Assembly (NCBI RefSeq): GCF_001570925.1
Contig: NZ_BCSP01000006.1
Span: 1 to 64,000, forward strand
From: [Zimmermannella] bifida NBRC 103089
GTDB taxonomy: Bacteria; Actinomycetota; Actinomycetes; Actinomycetales; Microbacteriaceae
DNA length: 64,000 nucleotides
Reading direction: 5' to 3'
Shown here piece by piece: positions 43,159-51,853 of the stretch (positions are counted from its first letter, which is position 1; each line of letters begins with the position of its first letter). Both the position numbers and the translations under genes were made by a program. The notes below the pieces were generated by a model. The model did no database searches and was not told the DNA's origin. It saw only the letters and a list, made by a program, of their open reading frames with translations.

Positions 43159-43569
43159 ATGGAAAACGCGCAAGGGGCCGCATCCGGCCAATCTGACCCC
43201 CAGGCCTCGCCATATGTAGCGGACAACGCGGCAGCCGCATCCGAGTCGGCCGCAACGGAATCCGCCAACGAGACCGCAACCGCACCGGCACCGGTGGCAT
43301 TCCCCGAACACGCCACCGCCACGGTTCGCCGCGGCGTGAACATGCGCGGATTCTTGGCGCTCGGTGTGGTCGTGGGCGTGGTGCTCGCGATCGTGCTCAC
43401 CTACGCATTCCCGCCGCACCCGGACTTCAGTCGCGGCCAGGTGCTCGGCTTTTTGCTGGTGTTCGTCACGGCAGTGTCGGCGATCGTGTTCATCGGCATC
43501 GGCGCGATTATCGAGTTTGTGATCGGCCGCAACAAGCGCGAAATCGAGCTGCAGAAAGCCGACCGCTAA
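43159..43569 (+). CDS. Hypothetical two-helix membrane protein
   Basis: A 136-residue protein. The first 55 residues are disordered and Ala/Ser/Thr-rich. Two transmembrane segments follow (FLALGVVVGVVLAIVLTYAF and VLGFLLVFVTAVSAIVFIG), separated by PPHPDFSRGQ, and a charged C-terminus GRNKREIELQKADR closes the protein. ATG 43159 is chosen as the first Met near the conserved part. This pattern is seen in uncharacterised actinobacterial membrane proteins next to purF. Function unknown. Confidence 0.75.
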   Translation: MENAQGAASGQSDPQASPYVADNAAAASESAATESANETATAPAPVAFPEHATATVRRGVNMRGFLALGVVVGVVLAIVLTYAFPPHPDFSRGQVLGFLLVFVTAVSAIVFIGIGAIIEFVIGRNKREIELQKADR

Positions 43570-43576
43570 GGGACGT

Positions 43577-43653
43577 TCAGAATGCTGTTGCAAATAGGCA
43601 CCGGCACACCGTATATCAGCGTGCCGGTCCCTATTCGCAACAAATTTCCAACG
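43577..43653 (-). repeat. 77-bp interspersed palindromic element, family A copy 2
   Basis: Exactly 77 bp, with the CGTTGG end at 43648-43653 on the minus strand. The inner arms are stronger than in other copies (CCGGCAC / GTGCCGG, 43601-43607 and 43620-43626). It lies between the convergent hypothetical gene and purF, where it may double as a terminator. Confidence 0.7.
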
Positions 43654-43676
43654 GGGCGTCTCACCCCTCGGGAGTT

Positions 43677-45134
43677 CTAGCTCGTGTGGTTCGTCTCGAG
43701 CCACGCCAGATATTCGGGCGTCACCGTGCCGGTGACGCACTCACCGGTGAAGCAGGACATGTCGAGCTGCGTGATGTCCGAGCCCGCCGTAATCGACTCG
43801 AAGAGGTCCTCGACCGTCGAGAAAATCACCTTGTCGGCACCGATCACCGAGCTCACCTCTTCGATCGTGCGGCCGGATGCGATCAGCTCGCCGCGCGTAG
43901 GCATGTTGATGCCGTAGACGTGCGGGTACCGAACCGGGGGAGCGGCCGAAGCGAAGAACACCTTCTTGGCACCGGCGGCGCGGGCCATCTCGACGATCTC
44001 CTTCGAGGTCGTGCCGCGCACGATCGAGTCGTCGATCAGCAGCACGTTCTTGCCCGCAAACTCACGCGGCAGCGCGTTGAGCTTCTGGCGCACCGACTTC
44101 TTGCGCACCTTCTGGCCGGGCATGATGAACGTGCGGCCGATGTAGCGGTTCTTGTAGAAGCCCTCGCGGTACGGCGCGTTGAGCACCTGCGCGAGTTGCA
44201 TCGCGGCCGGACGTGCCGAGTCTGGAATCGGCATCACGACGTCAATCTCGTCCAGCGAGATTTCTTCGACGACGCGGCGCGCGAGCTTCTCGCCCATGCG
44301 CAGACGGGTGTCGTACACCGAAATACCATCAAGCACCGAGTCGGGTCGGGCGAGGTAGACGTACTCGAATGAGCACGGTGCCAGCGCCTTGGTCTCCACA
44401 ACCTGCTTCGACGACATCTCGCCGGCATACGAAATGAAGATCGCTTCACCCGGGCGCACGTCACGCACGATGTCGTATCCGCCCGAATCGAGCACGAGCG
44501 ATTCCGAAGCCACGACCCACTCTTCGCGACCGTTCTCATCCACGCGGCGGCCGAGCACCAGCGGACGGATACCGTACGGGTCGCGGAAAGCGAGCAACCC
44601 GTATCCGGCAATCAGCGTGATCGCCGCGTACGAGCCCTCAACGCGGTTGTGCAGCGTGGCAACAGCGTCAAAAATCTCGTCGGTGGTGAGTTCGCTGCCG
44701 TGGATCGAGTCCTGCAGCGCGTTGGCGAGCACGTTGAGCAGAATCTCGGTGTCGCTCGACGAGTTCAGGTGTCGGCGGTCGATGCGGAAGAGCTCGTCGG
44801 TGAGCTCGCGCGTGTTCGTGAGGTTACCGTTGTGCACCAGCACGAGACCGTACGGGGCGTTCACGTAGAACGGCTGCACCTCGTCTTCGCGCTTGGCCGA
44901 GCCGCTCGTGGCGTAACGCACGTGGCCGAGGCCGACGTTACCGGCGAGCGAGCGCATGTCGCGGGTGCGGTACGCCTCGCGCACCTGGCCCTTGGCCTTC
45001 ACCATGTGCAGGAACTTGCCCTCGGCGGTGGCGATACCGGTCGAGTCCTGACCGCGGTGCTGCAGCAGAAGCAGCGAGTCGTACACCTGCTGGTTAACGG
45101 GAGAAGTTGAGACGTGACCGACGATGCCGCACAA
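43677..45134 (-). CDS. purF: Amidophosphoribosyltransferase
   Basis: A 485-residue PurF, the first enzyme of purine synthesis. The start is TTG at 45134, immediately followed by the Cys codon that becomes the N-terminal nucleophile (CGIVGHVS); a GGAAG Shine-Dalgarno supports it, and the much longer frame upstream is not real. Glutaminase features: LQHRGQDSTGI and VRYATSG. The phosphoribosyltransferase motif is VLLIDDSIVRGTT. The CSFEYVYLARPDS segment and the cluster CFTGECVTG near the C-terminus match [Fe-S]-type PurF. Confidence 0.95.
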   Translation of the reverse strand: MCGIVGHVSTSPVNQQVYDSLLLLQHRGQDSTGIATAEGKFLHMVKAKGQVREAYRTRDMRSLAGNVGLGHVRYATSGSAKREDEVQPFYVNAPYGLVLVHNGNLTNTRELTDELFRIDRRHLNSSSDTEILLNVLANALQDSIHGSELTTDEIFDAVATLHNRVEGSYAAITLIAGYGLLAFRDPYGIRPLVLGRRVDENGREEWVVASESLVLDSGGYDIVRDVRPGEAIFISYAGEMSSKQVVETKALAPCSFEYVYLARPDSVLDGISVYDTRLRMGEKLARRVVEEISLDEIDVVMPIPDSARPAAMQLAQVLNAPYREGFYKNRYIGRTFIMPGQKVRKKSVRQKLNALPREFAGKNVLLIDDSIVRGTTSKEIVEMARAAGAKKVFFASAAPPVRYPHVYGINMPTRGELIASGRTIEEVSSVIGADKVIFSTVEDLFESITAGSDITQLDMSCFTGECVTGTVTPEYLAWLETNHTS

Positions 45135-45355
45135 AGTGGGGTGCTTCCTTACGTAGAGGCGCGGGCGCAGCAGAACGAGCTGCGCAGTACATCCCTCTAT
45201 TCTGCCACCGCGCGGGCCGCTTGCCGAGACGTATTTTCGATTTGCTGCTGGATGGACGGGGTGGCGTGCGCGAGGCTGAGCGCGCGGGGCCGGGCTGCGC
45301 GCGTTGGTGGCTGCAGCGCGCACCGCTCGTCTTGCCGTAACCCGTTCGCGCCACC

Positions 45356-46189
45356 ATGGAACGCATGGTTGATTTCGAGTCGAATGGCACAGCACCAGGC
45401 GCACCTGCGGCCCCGGATGCGCACGGTACACGTCGCGTGCTGTGGCACGGTTTCTACAACGCGCGCGATCTCGGCGGGCTGCCGCTGACGGGCGGTGGCA
45501 CCACCCGATTCGGTGGCTACGTGCGCTCGGCCGATCTGCGCTTCGCCACACCAGCAGGCCTGCGCGACATGGCGCAGGCGGGCGTGGGGACCGTCGTCGA
45601 CCTACGAAACGATTTTGAAACGCATCCCGTACCCCGCAGCCCCGAAGACGAAGCGGCCAACGCGCATCGTGTGCCACCCACCCGCGAAGCCGACCTACCC
45701 GAGGGCGTATTTGGCGTGCGCGTGCCGCTCGACAACCCCGACCGCGTCGAGTTCTGGCAGCGGATGCGCGCCGAAGGCCGCTTGGGCACCCCGCGTTTTT
45801 TCGCTCCCGTGCTGCGCGAACACCCCGAACGCGTGGTCGCCGCACTGCGCGTCATCGCCGCGGCACCGGGCGGTGTGCTCTACCACTGCGCCGTCGGCCG
45901 CGACCGCACCGGCCTGGTCACCTTTGCGCTGCTGGCGCTCGCGGGTGTGCGCGCCGATGCCATCGCATCCGACTATGCCCTGAGTGCGGGGGAGCTCGCA
46001 CCGTTCTTTGCGCGGCTCGACTATCCGAATCAGGCGGCGAACATCGACGCGATTCTCGCCGAACAGGGACACACGCTCGAGTCGGCGGTTGCCGAACAGC
46101 TCGACGCGGTTGATGTGGCGCAGGTGTTGCGGGATGCGGGGCTCAGCGACGGCGAGATTCGCACGTTGCGTGCGCGGCTCGTGCCGTAG
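45356..46189 (+). CDS. Tyrosine-protein phosphatase (PTP family)
   Basis: A 277-residue Y_phosphatase3-type enzyme. The N-terminal FYNARDLGGLPLTGGGTTRFGGYVRSADL is the family-specific entry motif. The catalytic P-loop is VLYHCAVGRDRTGLV (HCxxGxxRTG). The general acid is probably in the DLRNDFETHP region. Related enzymes act on phosphotyrosine or phosphoinositides, as MptpB does. Met at 45356 or 45365 may start translation; neither has a clear Shine-Dalgarno. Confidence 0.88.
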   Translation: MERMVDFESNGTAPGAPAAPDAHGTRRVLWHGFYNARDLGGLPLTGGGTTRFGGYVRSADLRFATPAGLRDMAQAGVGTVVDLRNDFETHPVPRSPEDEAANAHRVPPTREADLPEGVFGVRVPLDNPDRVEFWQRMRAEGRLGTPRFFAPVLREHPERVVAALRVIAAAPGGVLYHCAVGRDRTGLVTFALLALAGVRADAIASDYALSAGELAPFFARLDYPNQAANIDAILAEQGHTLESAVAEQLDAVDVAQVLRDAGLSDGEIRTLRARLVP

Positions 46190-46249
46190 TGCTGCGGAGC
46201 GATCACGCGCATCCTGCTCGACGCAGCAGAACCCGATACGCTTGACGGC

Positions 46250-47353
46250 ATGAGCGACGATCTTTACGCATCGGCCGGTGTAGACACGCGCGCGGGTGAC
46301 CGCGCCGTCGAGCTGATGAAGCAGGCGGTACAGGCAACGCACGGCCCCGAGGTTCTTGGTGGCGTGGGCGGATTCGCGGGCATGTTCGATGCCTCGAAGA
46401 TGCTGAAGATGCGTCGTCCGCTGCTGGCAACCTCGACCGACGGTGTCGGCACCAAGGTGGCTATCGCCCAGGCAATCGACAAGCACGACACTATCGGCCA
46501 GGACCTCGTGGGCATGGTCGTTGACGACATCGTCGTGGTCGGCGCCGAACCGATGTTCATGACCGACTACATCGCCTGCGGCCGCGTGGTGCCCGAGCGC
46601 ATCGCCGCAATCGTCGAAGGTATCGCCCGCGCCTGCGCCGCAACCGGCACCGCACTCACCGGTGGCGAAACCGCGGAACACCCGGGTCTGCTCGGACCAG
46701 ACGACTACGACGTCGCCGGTGCCGCAACCGGTGTTGTCGAAGCCGATCGCGTGCTGGGCGCCGACCGCGTCAAGGACGGCGACGCCATCATCGCGCTGGC
46801 CGCATCCGGTCTGCACTCGAACGGTTACTCGCTCGTGCGCCGCATCCTGGCCGACAAGGGCATCGACTACGCACAGTTCGCCGACGACTTCGGCACCAGC
46901 TGGGGCGAAGCGCTGCTCGAACCAACCCGTCTCTACACCGGCGAGCTCGTTCGCGTGCTGAACCTGCCCGAACTCGACGGCAAGATCCACGCCATGTCGC
47001 ACGTCACTGGTGGCGGTATCGCCGCGAACCTCGCGCGCGTACTGCCAAAGGGCGCCTGGGTTGAGCTCGACCGCGCGCTGTGGTCGCCATTGCCCGTCTT
47101 CCGCGTACTCACCGACCTCGCGGGCGCATCGCTCGAATCGGTTGAGGGCACTTGGAACCTTGGCATCGGCATGTTCGTTGTCGTGGATGCGGCAGCTGCA
47201 GATGCCGTGATGGCTGCCTGCCGCGCAGAGGGTCACGACGCCTGGCTCGCCGGTTCGGTATCGATGGCCGAGCGCGACTTCGCTGGCTTCGAGCAGGGCG
47301 CTAAGGGCGTTGACGGCGGTGCCGTGCGCCTGGTTGGCAGCTACGCGAACTAG
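46250..47353 (+). CDS. purM: Phosphoribosylformylglycinamidine cyclo-ligase (AIR synthetase)
   Basis: A 367-residue PurM that closes FGAM to AIR with ATP. Landmarks: YASAGVDTRAGDRAVELMK at the start, STDGVGTKVAIAQ, VGMVVDDIVVVGAEPMFMTDYIACG, GGETAEHPGL, LAASGLHSNGYSLVR and HVTGGGIAANLARVLP. It follows the PurL product step. It lies on the opposite strand to purF, so the purine genes form a cluster of several units. Confidence 0.96.
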   Translation: MSDDLYASAGVDTRAGDRAVELMKQAVQATHGPEVLGGVGGFAGMFDASKMLKMRRPLLATSTDGVGTKVAIAQAIDKHDTIGQDLVGMVVDDIVVVGAEPMFMTDYIACGRVVPERIAAIVEGIARACAATGTALTGGETAEHPGLLGPDDYDVAGAATGVVEADRVLGADRVKDGDAIIALAASGLHSNGYSLVRRILADKGIDYAQFADDFGTSWGEALLEPTRLYTGELVRVLNLPELDGKIHAMSHVTGGGIAANLARVLPKGAWVELDRALWSPLPVFRVLTDLAGASLESVEGTWNLGIGMFVVVDAAAADAVMAACRAEGHDAWLAGSVSMAERDFAGFEQGAKGVDGGAVRLVGSYAN

Positions 47354-47423
47354 CGAACTAGCGACCTGGCGACCTGGCGACCTCACGCACCCAACGCGCG
47401 AATCGCGCATCCGGTAACAACGA

Positions 47424-47453
47424 CGAAGCGGCCCGCATCTGCGAGCCGCTTCG
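47424..47453. terminator. Hairpin terminator between purM and ferritin
   Basis: Perfect 9-bp arms CGAAGCGGC and GCCGCTTCG around a 12-nt loop, followed by a T-containing run; it serves the convergent purM and ferritin genes. Confidence 0.65.
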
Positions 47454-47501
47454 TTCGGGTTTGGGCGGGTGTTTGCCCGTGCGTTGGATGCGCGGTGCCG
47501 G

Positions 47502-48017
47502 TTATTCGGCAGCTGGCAGTTCGCCGCCCGGACGCGAGCCGAGTTCTTGGTCGAGCTTGAGCAGGCCGGTGCCGTCTTCGCCAATGAGCTTGACGCGGCC
47601 GATGATCTCGCCCACGGTGGCTTCTTCTTCGAGCTGCTCGCTGATGAACCAGTGCAGCAGCGGCAGCGAATCAATGTCGCCTTCAGCTTGCGCGATCTTG
47701 TAGAGACCGCGGATAGCTTCGGATACCTTCTGTTCGTGTGCGAGCGAGGCTTCGAATGCGGCGAGCACGGTCGTAACCGTCTCGGCCTCGACGGTCATAT
47801 TGCCGTAGCGAGGGTGCGCATCCCGATCGAGCATGTGCGCGATGAACTTGCCAGCGTGCACGCGCTCTTCGTCGGCCTGGGCGCGGAACCACGAGGCGAT
47901 ACCGGGCAGGTCGATGGCCTCCATATCGATGGCGAGCTGCTCATAGGTGAGCGCCGCGACCGTTTCGAGGGTGACCTGGTCGTTGAATGCGGATTCGAGT
48001 TTTCCAGTGAGCTTCAT
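47502..48017 (-). CDS. Ferritin
   Basis: A 171-residue ferritin-like four-helix bundle that stores iron. Helix A ends in ALTYEQLAIDMEAI, helix B includes WFRAQADEERVHAGKFIAHM (ExxH ferroxidase ligands), and helix D includes HWFISEQLEEEATVGEII. The first helix is less typical than in E. coli FtnA. The last 15 residues after KLDQELG are Pro/Gly-rich and probably flexible. It is a single gene convergent with purM. Confidence 0.9.
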   Translation of the reverse strand: MKLTGKLESAFNDQVTLETVAALTYEQLAIDMEAIDLPGIASWFRAQADEERVHAGKFIAHMLDRDAHPRYGNMTVEAETVTTVLAAFEASLAHEQKVSEAIRGLYKIAQAEGDIDSLPLLHWFISEQLEEEATVGEIIGRVKLIGEDGTGLLKLDQELGSRPGGELPAAE

Positions 48018-48104
48018 GCCCTCACGCTAGCGAGCGCGGTTGTGAGGGTGCTCAGTGCTTGTGGATGCGGTGCTTGTGGATGCGGTGCTCGCGGTGCGGT
48101 GCGA

Positions 48105-48485
48105 CTACTGCGCTTGTTCGGCGACGCGGGATGCGGCGCGCTCACCGACGACAAGCTGGGCGATGGCCCCGGCGGCCGTGCAAGCGACTGAAATGCCGCA
48201 GCTGATGAGGAACGGCATGACGGTGAGGCCGAGGCACATGGTGGCGACGCCGCCGACGGCGCCGATGCCGTTGAGGACGTAGACCCAGGGGAGTGCGGCG
48301 CGGTGGGCGGCTTCCCAGGTGGCGTCGGAGAGTCGGGTGGATGAGGTGCGAATGCCGCCCATGCTGGCGCGGTCCATGCGCCCGGTTGCGGCCATTCGGG
48401 TTGCGAATATGGCAAGCAAATTGCCCACGAGCAGCAAGAGGCCGAGCACGATTGCGATGGCGATTCCGGGTGGGTTGAGTGCCAC
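48105..48485 (-). CDS. Small membrane protein, possibly SdpI-like
   Basis: A 126-residue protein with three hydrophobic segments (AIAIVLGLLLLVGNLLAIF, WVYVLNGIGAVGGVATMCLGL and LISCGISVACTAAGAIAQLVV). The short loop RTSSTRLSDATWEAAHRAALPW between the first two resembles the SdpI immunity-like family, where a Trp-x3-His motif is usual. The start appears to be GTG at 48485, preceded by GAGGA. The family assignment is tentative. Confidence 0.65.
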   Translation of the reverse strand: MALNPPGIAIAIVLGLLLLVGNLLAIFATRMAATGRMDRASMGGIRTSSTRLSDATWEAAHRAALPWVYVLNGIGAVGGVATMCLGLTVMPFLISCGISVACTAAGAIAQLVVGERAASRVAEQAQ

Positions 48486-48560
48486 GGGTCCTCGTTCCTC
48501 GCGATGCTCGTGCTCAGCAGTGTGGCTCGCGGGCAGATTGCTGCTCGCGGATGCGGTTAG

Positions 48561-48779
48561 TTACGCGCGTCGGAGCTGGTAGTCGTCGTTGTCGTCGTCC
48601 GACCCGTTATACGGGTCGTCGAGGTATTCCGACCACTTCGAAATTTCGTCAGCTTCCGCAGCGGCATCGCGCTTGCTTTGGAGCTCGCGCTGCAGCTTCT
48701 CGTAGTCAGTCTCGGGGATGTTGTACTTCAACTCCCGAGCGACCTTGGTGTGCTTCGCCTTCTGACGGCCACGCCCCAT
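48561..48779 (-). CDS. DUF3073 family protein
   Basis: A 72-residue protein beginning MGRGRQKAKHTKVARELKY, the invariant DUF3073 start, followed by an acidic C-terminus (YLDDPYNGSDDDNDDYQLRRA). The basic head and acidic tail are typical. ATG 48779 is chosen because it matches the family start. The family is near-universal in actinobacteria and of unknown function. Confidence 0.93.
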   Translation of the reverse strand: MGRGRQKAKHTKVARELKYNIPETDYEKLQRELQSKRDAAAEADEISKWSEYLDDPYNGSDDDNDDYQLRRA

Positions 48780-48867
48780 ATTGCGTAACCCCCTCAATAG
48801 CTAAGGTGCCGGTCGAATGCTCAACCGCGCACCAGATGTCCAAGATTAAATCAGTGGCAATCACTTT

Positions 48868-48985
48868 ACCACGCGCTGGCGCGTGGTAATTATTGGCACA
48901 GCACCACGCGCTCGCGCGTGGGAAATATTGGCGCTGCACCACGCGTGTGCGCGTGGTAATCATCGGCGCAGCACCACGCGCATCC
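48868..48985. repeat. 35-bp tandem hairpin repeats, three units plus a partial
   Basis: Units at 48868-48902, 48903-48937 and 48938-48972 and a partial one from 48973. Each unit is exactly 35 bp, starts with a hairpin of CCACGCG and CGCGTGG arms around 1-2 bases, and continues AAT(A)TTGGC-x-C-x-GC. It adjoins the family-A element at 48990. The array lies upstream of the flavoprotein gene. Confidence 0.7.
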
Positions 48986-48989
48986 AGGC

Positions 48990-49066
48990 CGTTGGAAATT
49001 TGTTGCATATATGGGCAAGCAAGCCGTATATGCACGTGCCGGGGCGTATTTGCAACAAATTTCTGG
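48990..49066 (+). repeat. 77-bp interspersed palindromic element, family A copy 3
   Basis: Begins CGTTGGAAATTTGTTGCATA and ends GCAACAAATTTCTGG. Exactly 77 bp, same orientation as the copy at 51854. Conserved centre GCCGTATATG at 49023-49032. Confidence 0.75.
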
Positions 49067-49210
49067 GCGCCCTGTGGCGAAACCCAGTCGTTCCGGTACC
49101 AAACCCAGCAACCCCGCATCCGCATCCCCGAAAATGAATGCCGGTGCGCGACGGATAATGGATCGAGCGCCCAGCAACGCCGCTATCGCCGACGCACGAA
49201 AGGACTGTCA

Positions 49211-50359
49211 ATGCTCACGACCACGCAGCCAATTGACATCGCGGTGATCGGCGCCGGTGGTTCCGGCCTCACCGCCGCCTATTCGCTGCGCGCGCTCGGC
49301 CTCACCCCGCTCAAAGACTTCGTGGTCATCGACAGTCACCGCGGTCCCGGCGGCTATTGGCAGCAGGGATGGGAGTTCCTCACGCTCGGTCGCGCGCTCA
49401 AGCAGGGCGAGTTGATCGATCTTCCCGGTCAGGATGAACTGGGCGTCAGTTTCCATTCGCTCGACCAGAACCAGCCCGCGCGCGACGCCGTTCCCTATGC
49501 CTGGCGCATGTACGAAAACGCGTACGACCTCTTTGTTGCGCACGGTGTTCGCGGCACCGCAGTGCGCACGAGCCGTCGCAACAACCTGTTCCGCATCGAG
49601 TACAACAACCGGCTCAGCCACACTTCGGGTGCGCTCACCGCGCGGGTGCTCATTAATGCCACGACGACCTGGTCGCGGCCGTTTATTCCGGCCTATGCGG
49701 GCCTCGGTGAGTTCACCGGCACGACGCACCACGCTTACCGGCTCAACACCCTTGATGAGCTCGCGGGCAAGCGCGTGCTCGTGGTCGGCGGCGGTCGGGT
49801 TGCGGTCGAGTTGCTGCTGCAGCTTGAACGCGTTGGCATCGACACGCTGTGGTCGACCCGTCGCGAACCCGACTTTCACGAGCTGCCGAAGCTTTCGCTG
49901 GCACCGCGCCCGCGGCTCACGGTCGGTGAGGTGTCGGATGCGAAGCTTCGTCGCGTGCAGCGCATGGCGTCGCGCGGCAAGTACCTGCCGAGCGATGTCT
50001 CGGTGCGCGGCATTCCGGTCACGCGCGAGATTTTCGAGGCGCGGCGGCGCGGACTGCTGCACTCGCTCGGGGCGATCAGCCGGTTCACCGCGCACGGTGT
50101 CGAGTTTGCCTCGGGTCAGCGCGAGCCGGTCGATGCCGTGATTTGGGCAACCGGCGGTCGCCACGCATCCCGCCATCTCGCACCGTTGAAACTGCGCGAT
50201 CCGGGTAGCGCGCTCAAGGTGGATGCGGCCGGTTGGTCGCGCCGGAACGAGCGCGTGGCGTTCCTCGGGTACTCGCCCGGCATGCACGTGGCCGACGCGC
50301 TCAACGAGGCGATGAACATCGGCGAGGATGCGATCGAGCTGCTCGAGTCCGACCACTAG
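49211..50359 (+). CDS. FAD/NAD(P)-binding oxidoreductase, flavin monooxygenase-like
   Basis: A 382-residue flavoprotein. The FAD Rossmann motif is IDIAVIGAGGSGLTAAYSLRALG, with HRGPGGYWQQGWEFLTL following. The NADPH-binding second Rossmann motif is RVLVVGGGRVAVELLLQLERVG, and the C-terminal FAD contact is VAFLGYSPGMHVADALNEA. AAAGGA precedes ATG 49211. It resembles flavin-containing monooxygenases/thioredoxin-reductase-like hydroxylases, although the strict FMO FxGxxxHxxxY fingerprint is only loosely kept as FTGTTHHAYRL. Substrate unknown. Confidence 0.85.
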   Translation: MLTTTQPIDIAVIGAGGSGLTAAYSLRALGLTPLKDFVVIDSHRGPGGYWQQGWEFLTLGRALKQGELIDLPGQDELGVSFHSLDQNQPARDAVPYAWRMYENAYDLFVAHGVRGTAVRTSRRNNLFRIEYNNRLSHTSGALTARVLINATTTWSRPFIPAYAGLGEFTGTTHHAYRLNTLDELAGKRVLVVGGGRVAVELLLQLERVGIDTLWSTRREPDFHELPKLSLAPRPRLTVGEVSDAKLRRVQRMASRGKYLPSDVSVRGIPVTREIFEARRRGLLHSLGAISRFTAHGVEFASGQREPVDAVIWATGGRHASRHLAPLKLRDPGSALKVDAAGWSRRNERVAFLGYSPGMHVADALNEAMNIGEDAIELLESDH

Positions 50360-50406
50360 GTCGGGCTGGATGTGCGGTGCAGTTTGGGCGGCTACCGTCA
50401 GGTACC

Positions 50407-50892
50407 GTGACTGAACCGCTGACTGGACCTGACGCATCCGCTGCCACTGCGCCTGAGGCGACTGAACCTGCCGCGAGCGACCCGCGCACGATCGTGGTTG
50501 CCGCCATCGTGTTTCGCGACGCCGAAGGCCGCGTGCTGACCGTGCGTAAGCGCGGCACCGACCGCTTCATGCTGCCCGGTGGCAAGCCCGAAGCCGGCGA
50601 GACACCAATCGAGACCGCCGTGCGCGAAGTCGAAGAAGAGCTGCGGATGCGGGTGGATGCGGCGCAGTTGTGGCAACTCGGCGTGTTTCATGCGGCGGCC
50701 GCGAACGAGGCCGGGCACCGCGTGACGAGCACGGTGTTCGTGCACTCGGCGGATCCGAAATGCTTGCGGGAAGGGTTGCCGGAACCTGCCGCCGAGATCG
50801 CTGAAGTTCGGTGGACCGATCCGAGCCAGGAGCATGCAGACATTGCGCCGCTGCTGGCGACGCAGGTTTTCCCGGCGCTGCTTGCGCGGTAG
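50407..50892 (+). CDS. Nudix hydrolase
   Basis: A 161-residue Nudix protein. The first 25 residues are an Ala/Thr/Pro-rich tail. The Nudix box GGKPEAGETPIETAVREVEEEL has all catalytic Glu and Arg residues (about residues 58-79). VVAAIVFRDAEGRVLTVRKRG is the usual strand preceding it. It should hydrolyse a nucleoside diphosphate linked to another moiety; MutT-like sanitising activity is possible. The start is GTG at 50407. Confidence 0.92.
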   Translation: MTEPLTGPDASAATAPEATEPAASDPRTIVVAAIVFRDAEGRVLTVRKRGTDRFMLPGGKPEAGETPIETAVREVEEELRMRVDAAQLWQLGVFHAAAANEAGHRVTSTVFVHSADPKCLREGLPEPAAEIAEVRWTDPSQEHADIAPLLATQVFPALLAR

Positions 50893-50902
50893 CTAGTCGC
50901 GG

Positions 50903-51292
50903 CTAATTCGTGAGCGCGCCGGTGACCGCGAACGCCGCCAGCGCGAGGGCGAAGCATCCCACAAATTGGCCGAGCGTGTTGCCGATTGCGGCCGCGCGAC
51001 GCCCGCGCTGCCAGAGCTGCAGGGTGTCGACCATGGCGGTGCTGTACGTGGTGAATCCGCCGAGGAAGCCGAGGGTGAAGGCGTTTGGGCCGATCTGCAC
51101 GCCCTGCTGGAACGCGAACTGGCTGAAAATGCCGATACCGATCGCACCGAGCGCGTTGATGCTGGCGGTGGCGAGCGCCGGCGGAGTGCTTGCGCGTTCG
51201 CGCAGCAGTGTGTCGACGATGTAGCGGCTTGCGGCGCCGAGACCGCCAAGCGCCACGATGAGCGCCCACCAAGCAATGCTGTACGGGATCAC
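50903..51292 (-). CDS. crcB: Fluoride channel subunit CrcB (second gene)
   Basis: A 129-residue four-helix Fluc/CrcB protein. Conserved features: LGGLGAASRYIVDTLL, ATASINALGAIGIGIFSQF and LGFLGGFTTYSTAMVDTL, with the fluoride-coordinating Phe-Thr-Tyr-Ser region. The start GTG 51292 overlaps the stop of the upstream crcB by 4 bp (GTGA). Gram-positive bacteria often need two different CrcB chains to build the dual-topology pore. Confidence 0.92.
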   Translation of the reverse strand: MIPYSIAWWALIVALGGLGAASRYIVDTLLRERASTPPALATASINALGAIGIGIFSQFAFQQGVQIGPNAFTLGFLGGFTTYSTAMVDTLQLWQRGRRAAAIGNTLGQFVGCFALALAAFAVTGALTN

Positions 51293-51810
51293 TGTTGCGG
51301 CTCCGTTGTGGTGCCGGTTGCTGTGCTCGAACCCGTGCCGGTTCCGGTGGCGGATGCGGTGGTGCCAGTTGCGGGGTTGTCGGCCGCTGCCGCGGTGGTT
51401 CCGGTGTCGAGCGCGCCCAGCCGCCAGCCGAAGTAGGCGAAGAACGGGCCGGTGGCGACGGACACGATGGCAATCACCAGCCAGGTGAGTGGGAGCTCCT
51501 GCGTGCGCCACCAGACATCGGCGTAGAGCGCCGAATAGCTGGTGAAACCGCCGATGGCGCCGGTACCGATCAGCAGTCGCAGTTCGGGCGCGATGAGATT
51601 GCGCAGCGCCATGGCGACGACCGCGCCGAGGGCAAAGGCACCGATGGCGTTCATGATGAGCGTGGCGCTGAGCCACGTCGTGTCGTTGAACGGGATCAAT
51701 CCCACGCGCATCCCAACCCCGAACATCCCGCCCAAAAACACGAGCCCGGCATTGCGCAGCAGGCGCGGCAGCGGGGTGCGCGCCGTGGGGGCGGTCGGGT
51801 TGTGGGTCAC
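51289..51810 (-). CDS. crcB: Fluoride channel subunit CrcB (first gene)
   Basis: A 173-residue CrcB. The channel part is residues 17-135 or so: FLGGMFGVGMRVGLIPF, ATLIMNAIGAFALGAVVAM and GTGAIGGFTSYSALYAD. A low-complexity tail of about 35 residues (ADNPATGTTASATGTGTG and beyond) is extra to the family and likely disordered. It is translationally coupled to the second gene and exports fluoride with it. No fluoride riboswitch is recognised upstream. Confidence 0.9.
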   Translation of the reverse strand: MTHNPTAPTARTPLPRLLRNAGLVFLGGMFGVGMRVGLIPFNDTTWLSATLIMNAIGAFALGAVVAMALRNLIAPELRLLIGTGAIGGFTSYSALYADVWWRTQELPLTWLVIAIVSVATGPFFAYFGWRLGALDTGTTAAAADNPATGTTASATGTGTGSSTATGTTTEPQQ

Positions 51811-51853
51811 GTTCGCAGTCTAGCTAGTGCGGCCGCACGCGGCCTTTGGCGTG

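Noticed and set aside
45135-45845. N-terminal extension of PurF in the same frame
   Set aside because: PurF needs Cys as residue 2 after the initiator; TTG 45134 with a Shine-Dalgarno satisfies this, and the upstream translation is low-complexity.
48868-49066. Possible CRISPR array
   Set aside because: The repeats are directly adjacent at 35 bp with no unique spacers and no cas genes are present.
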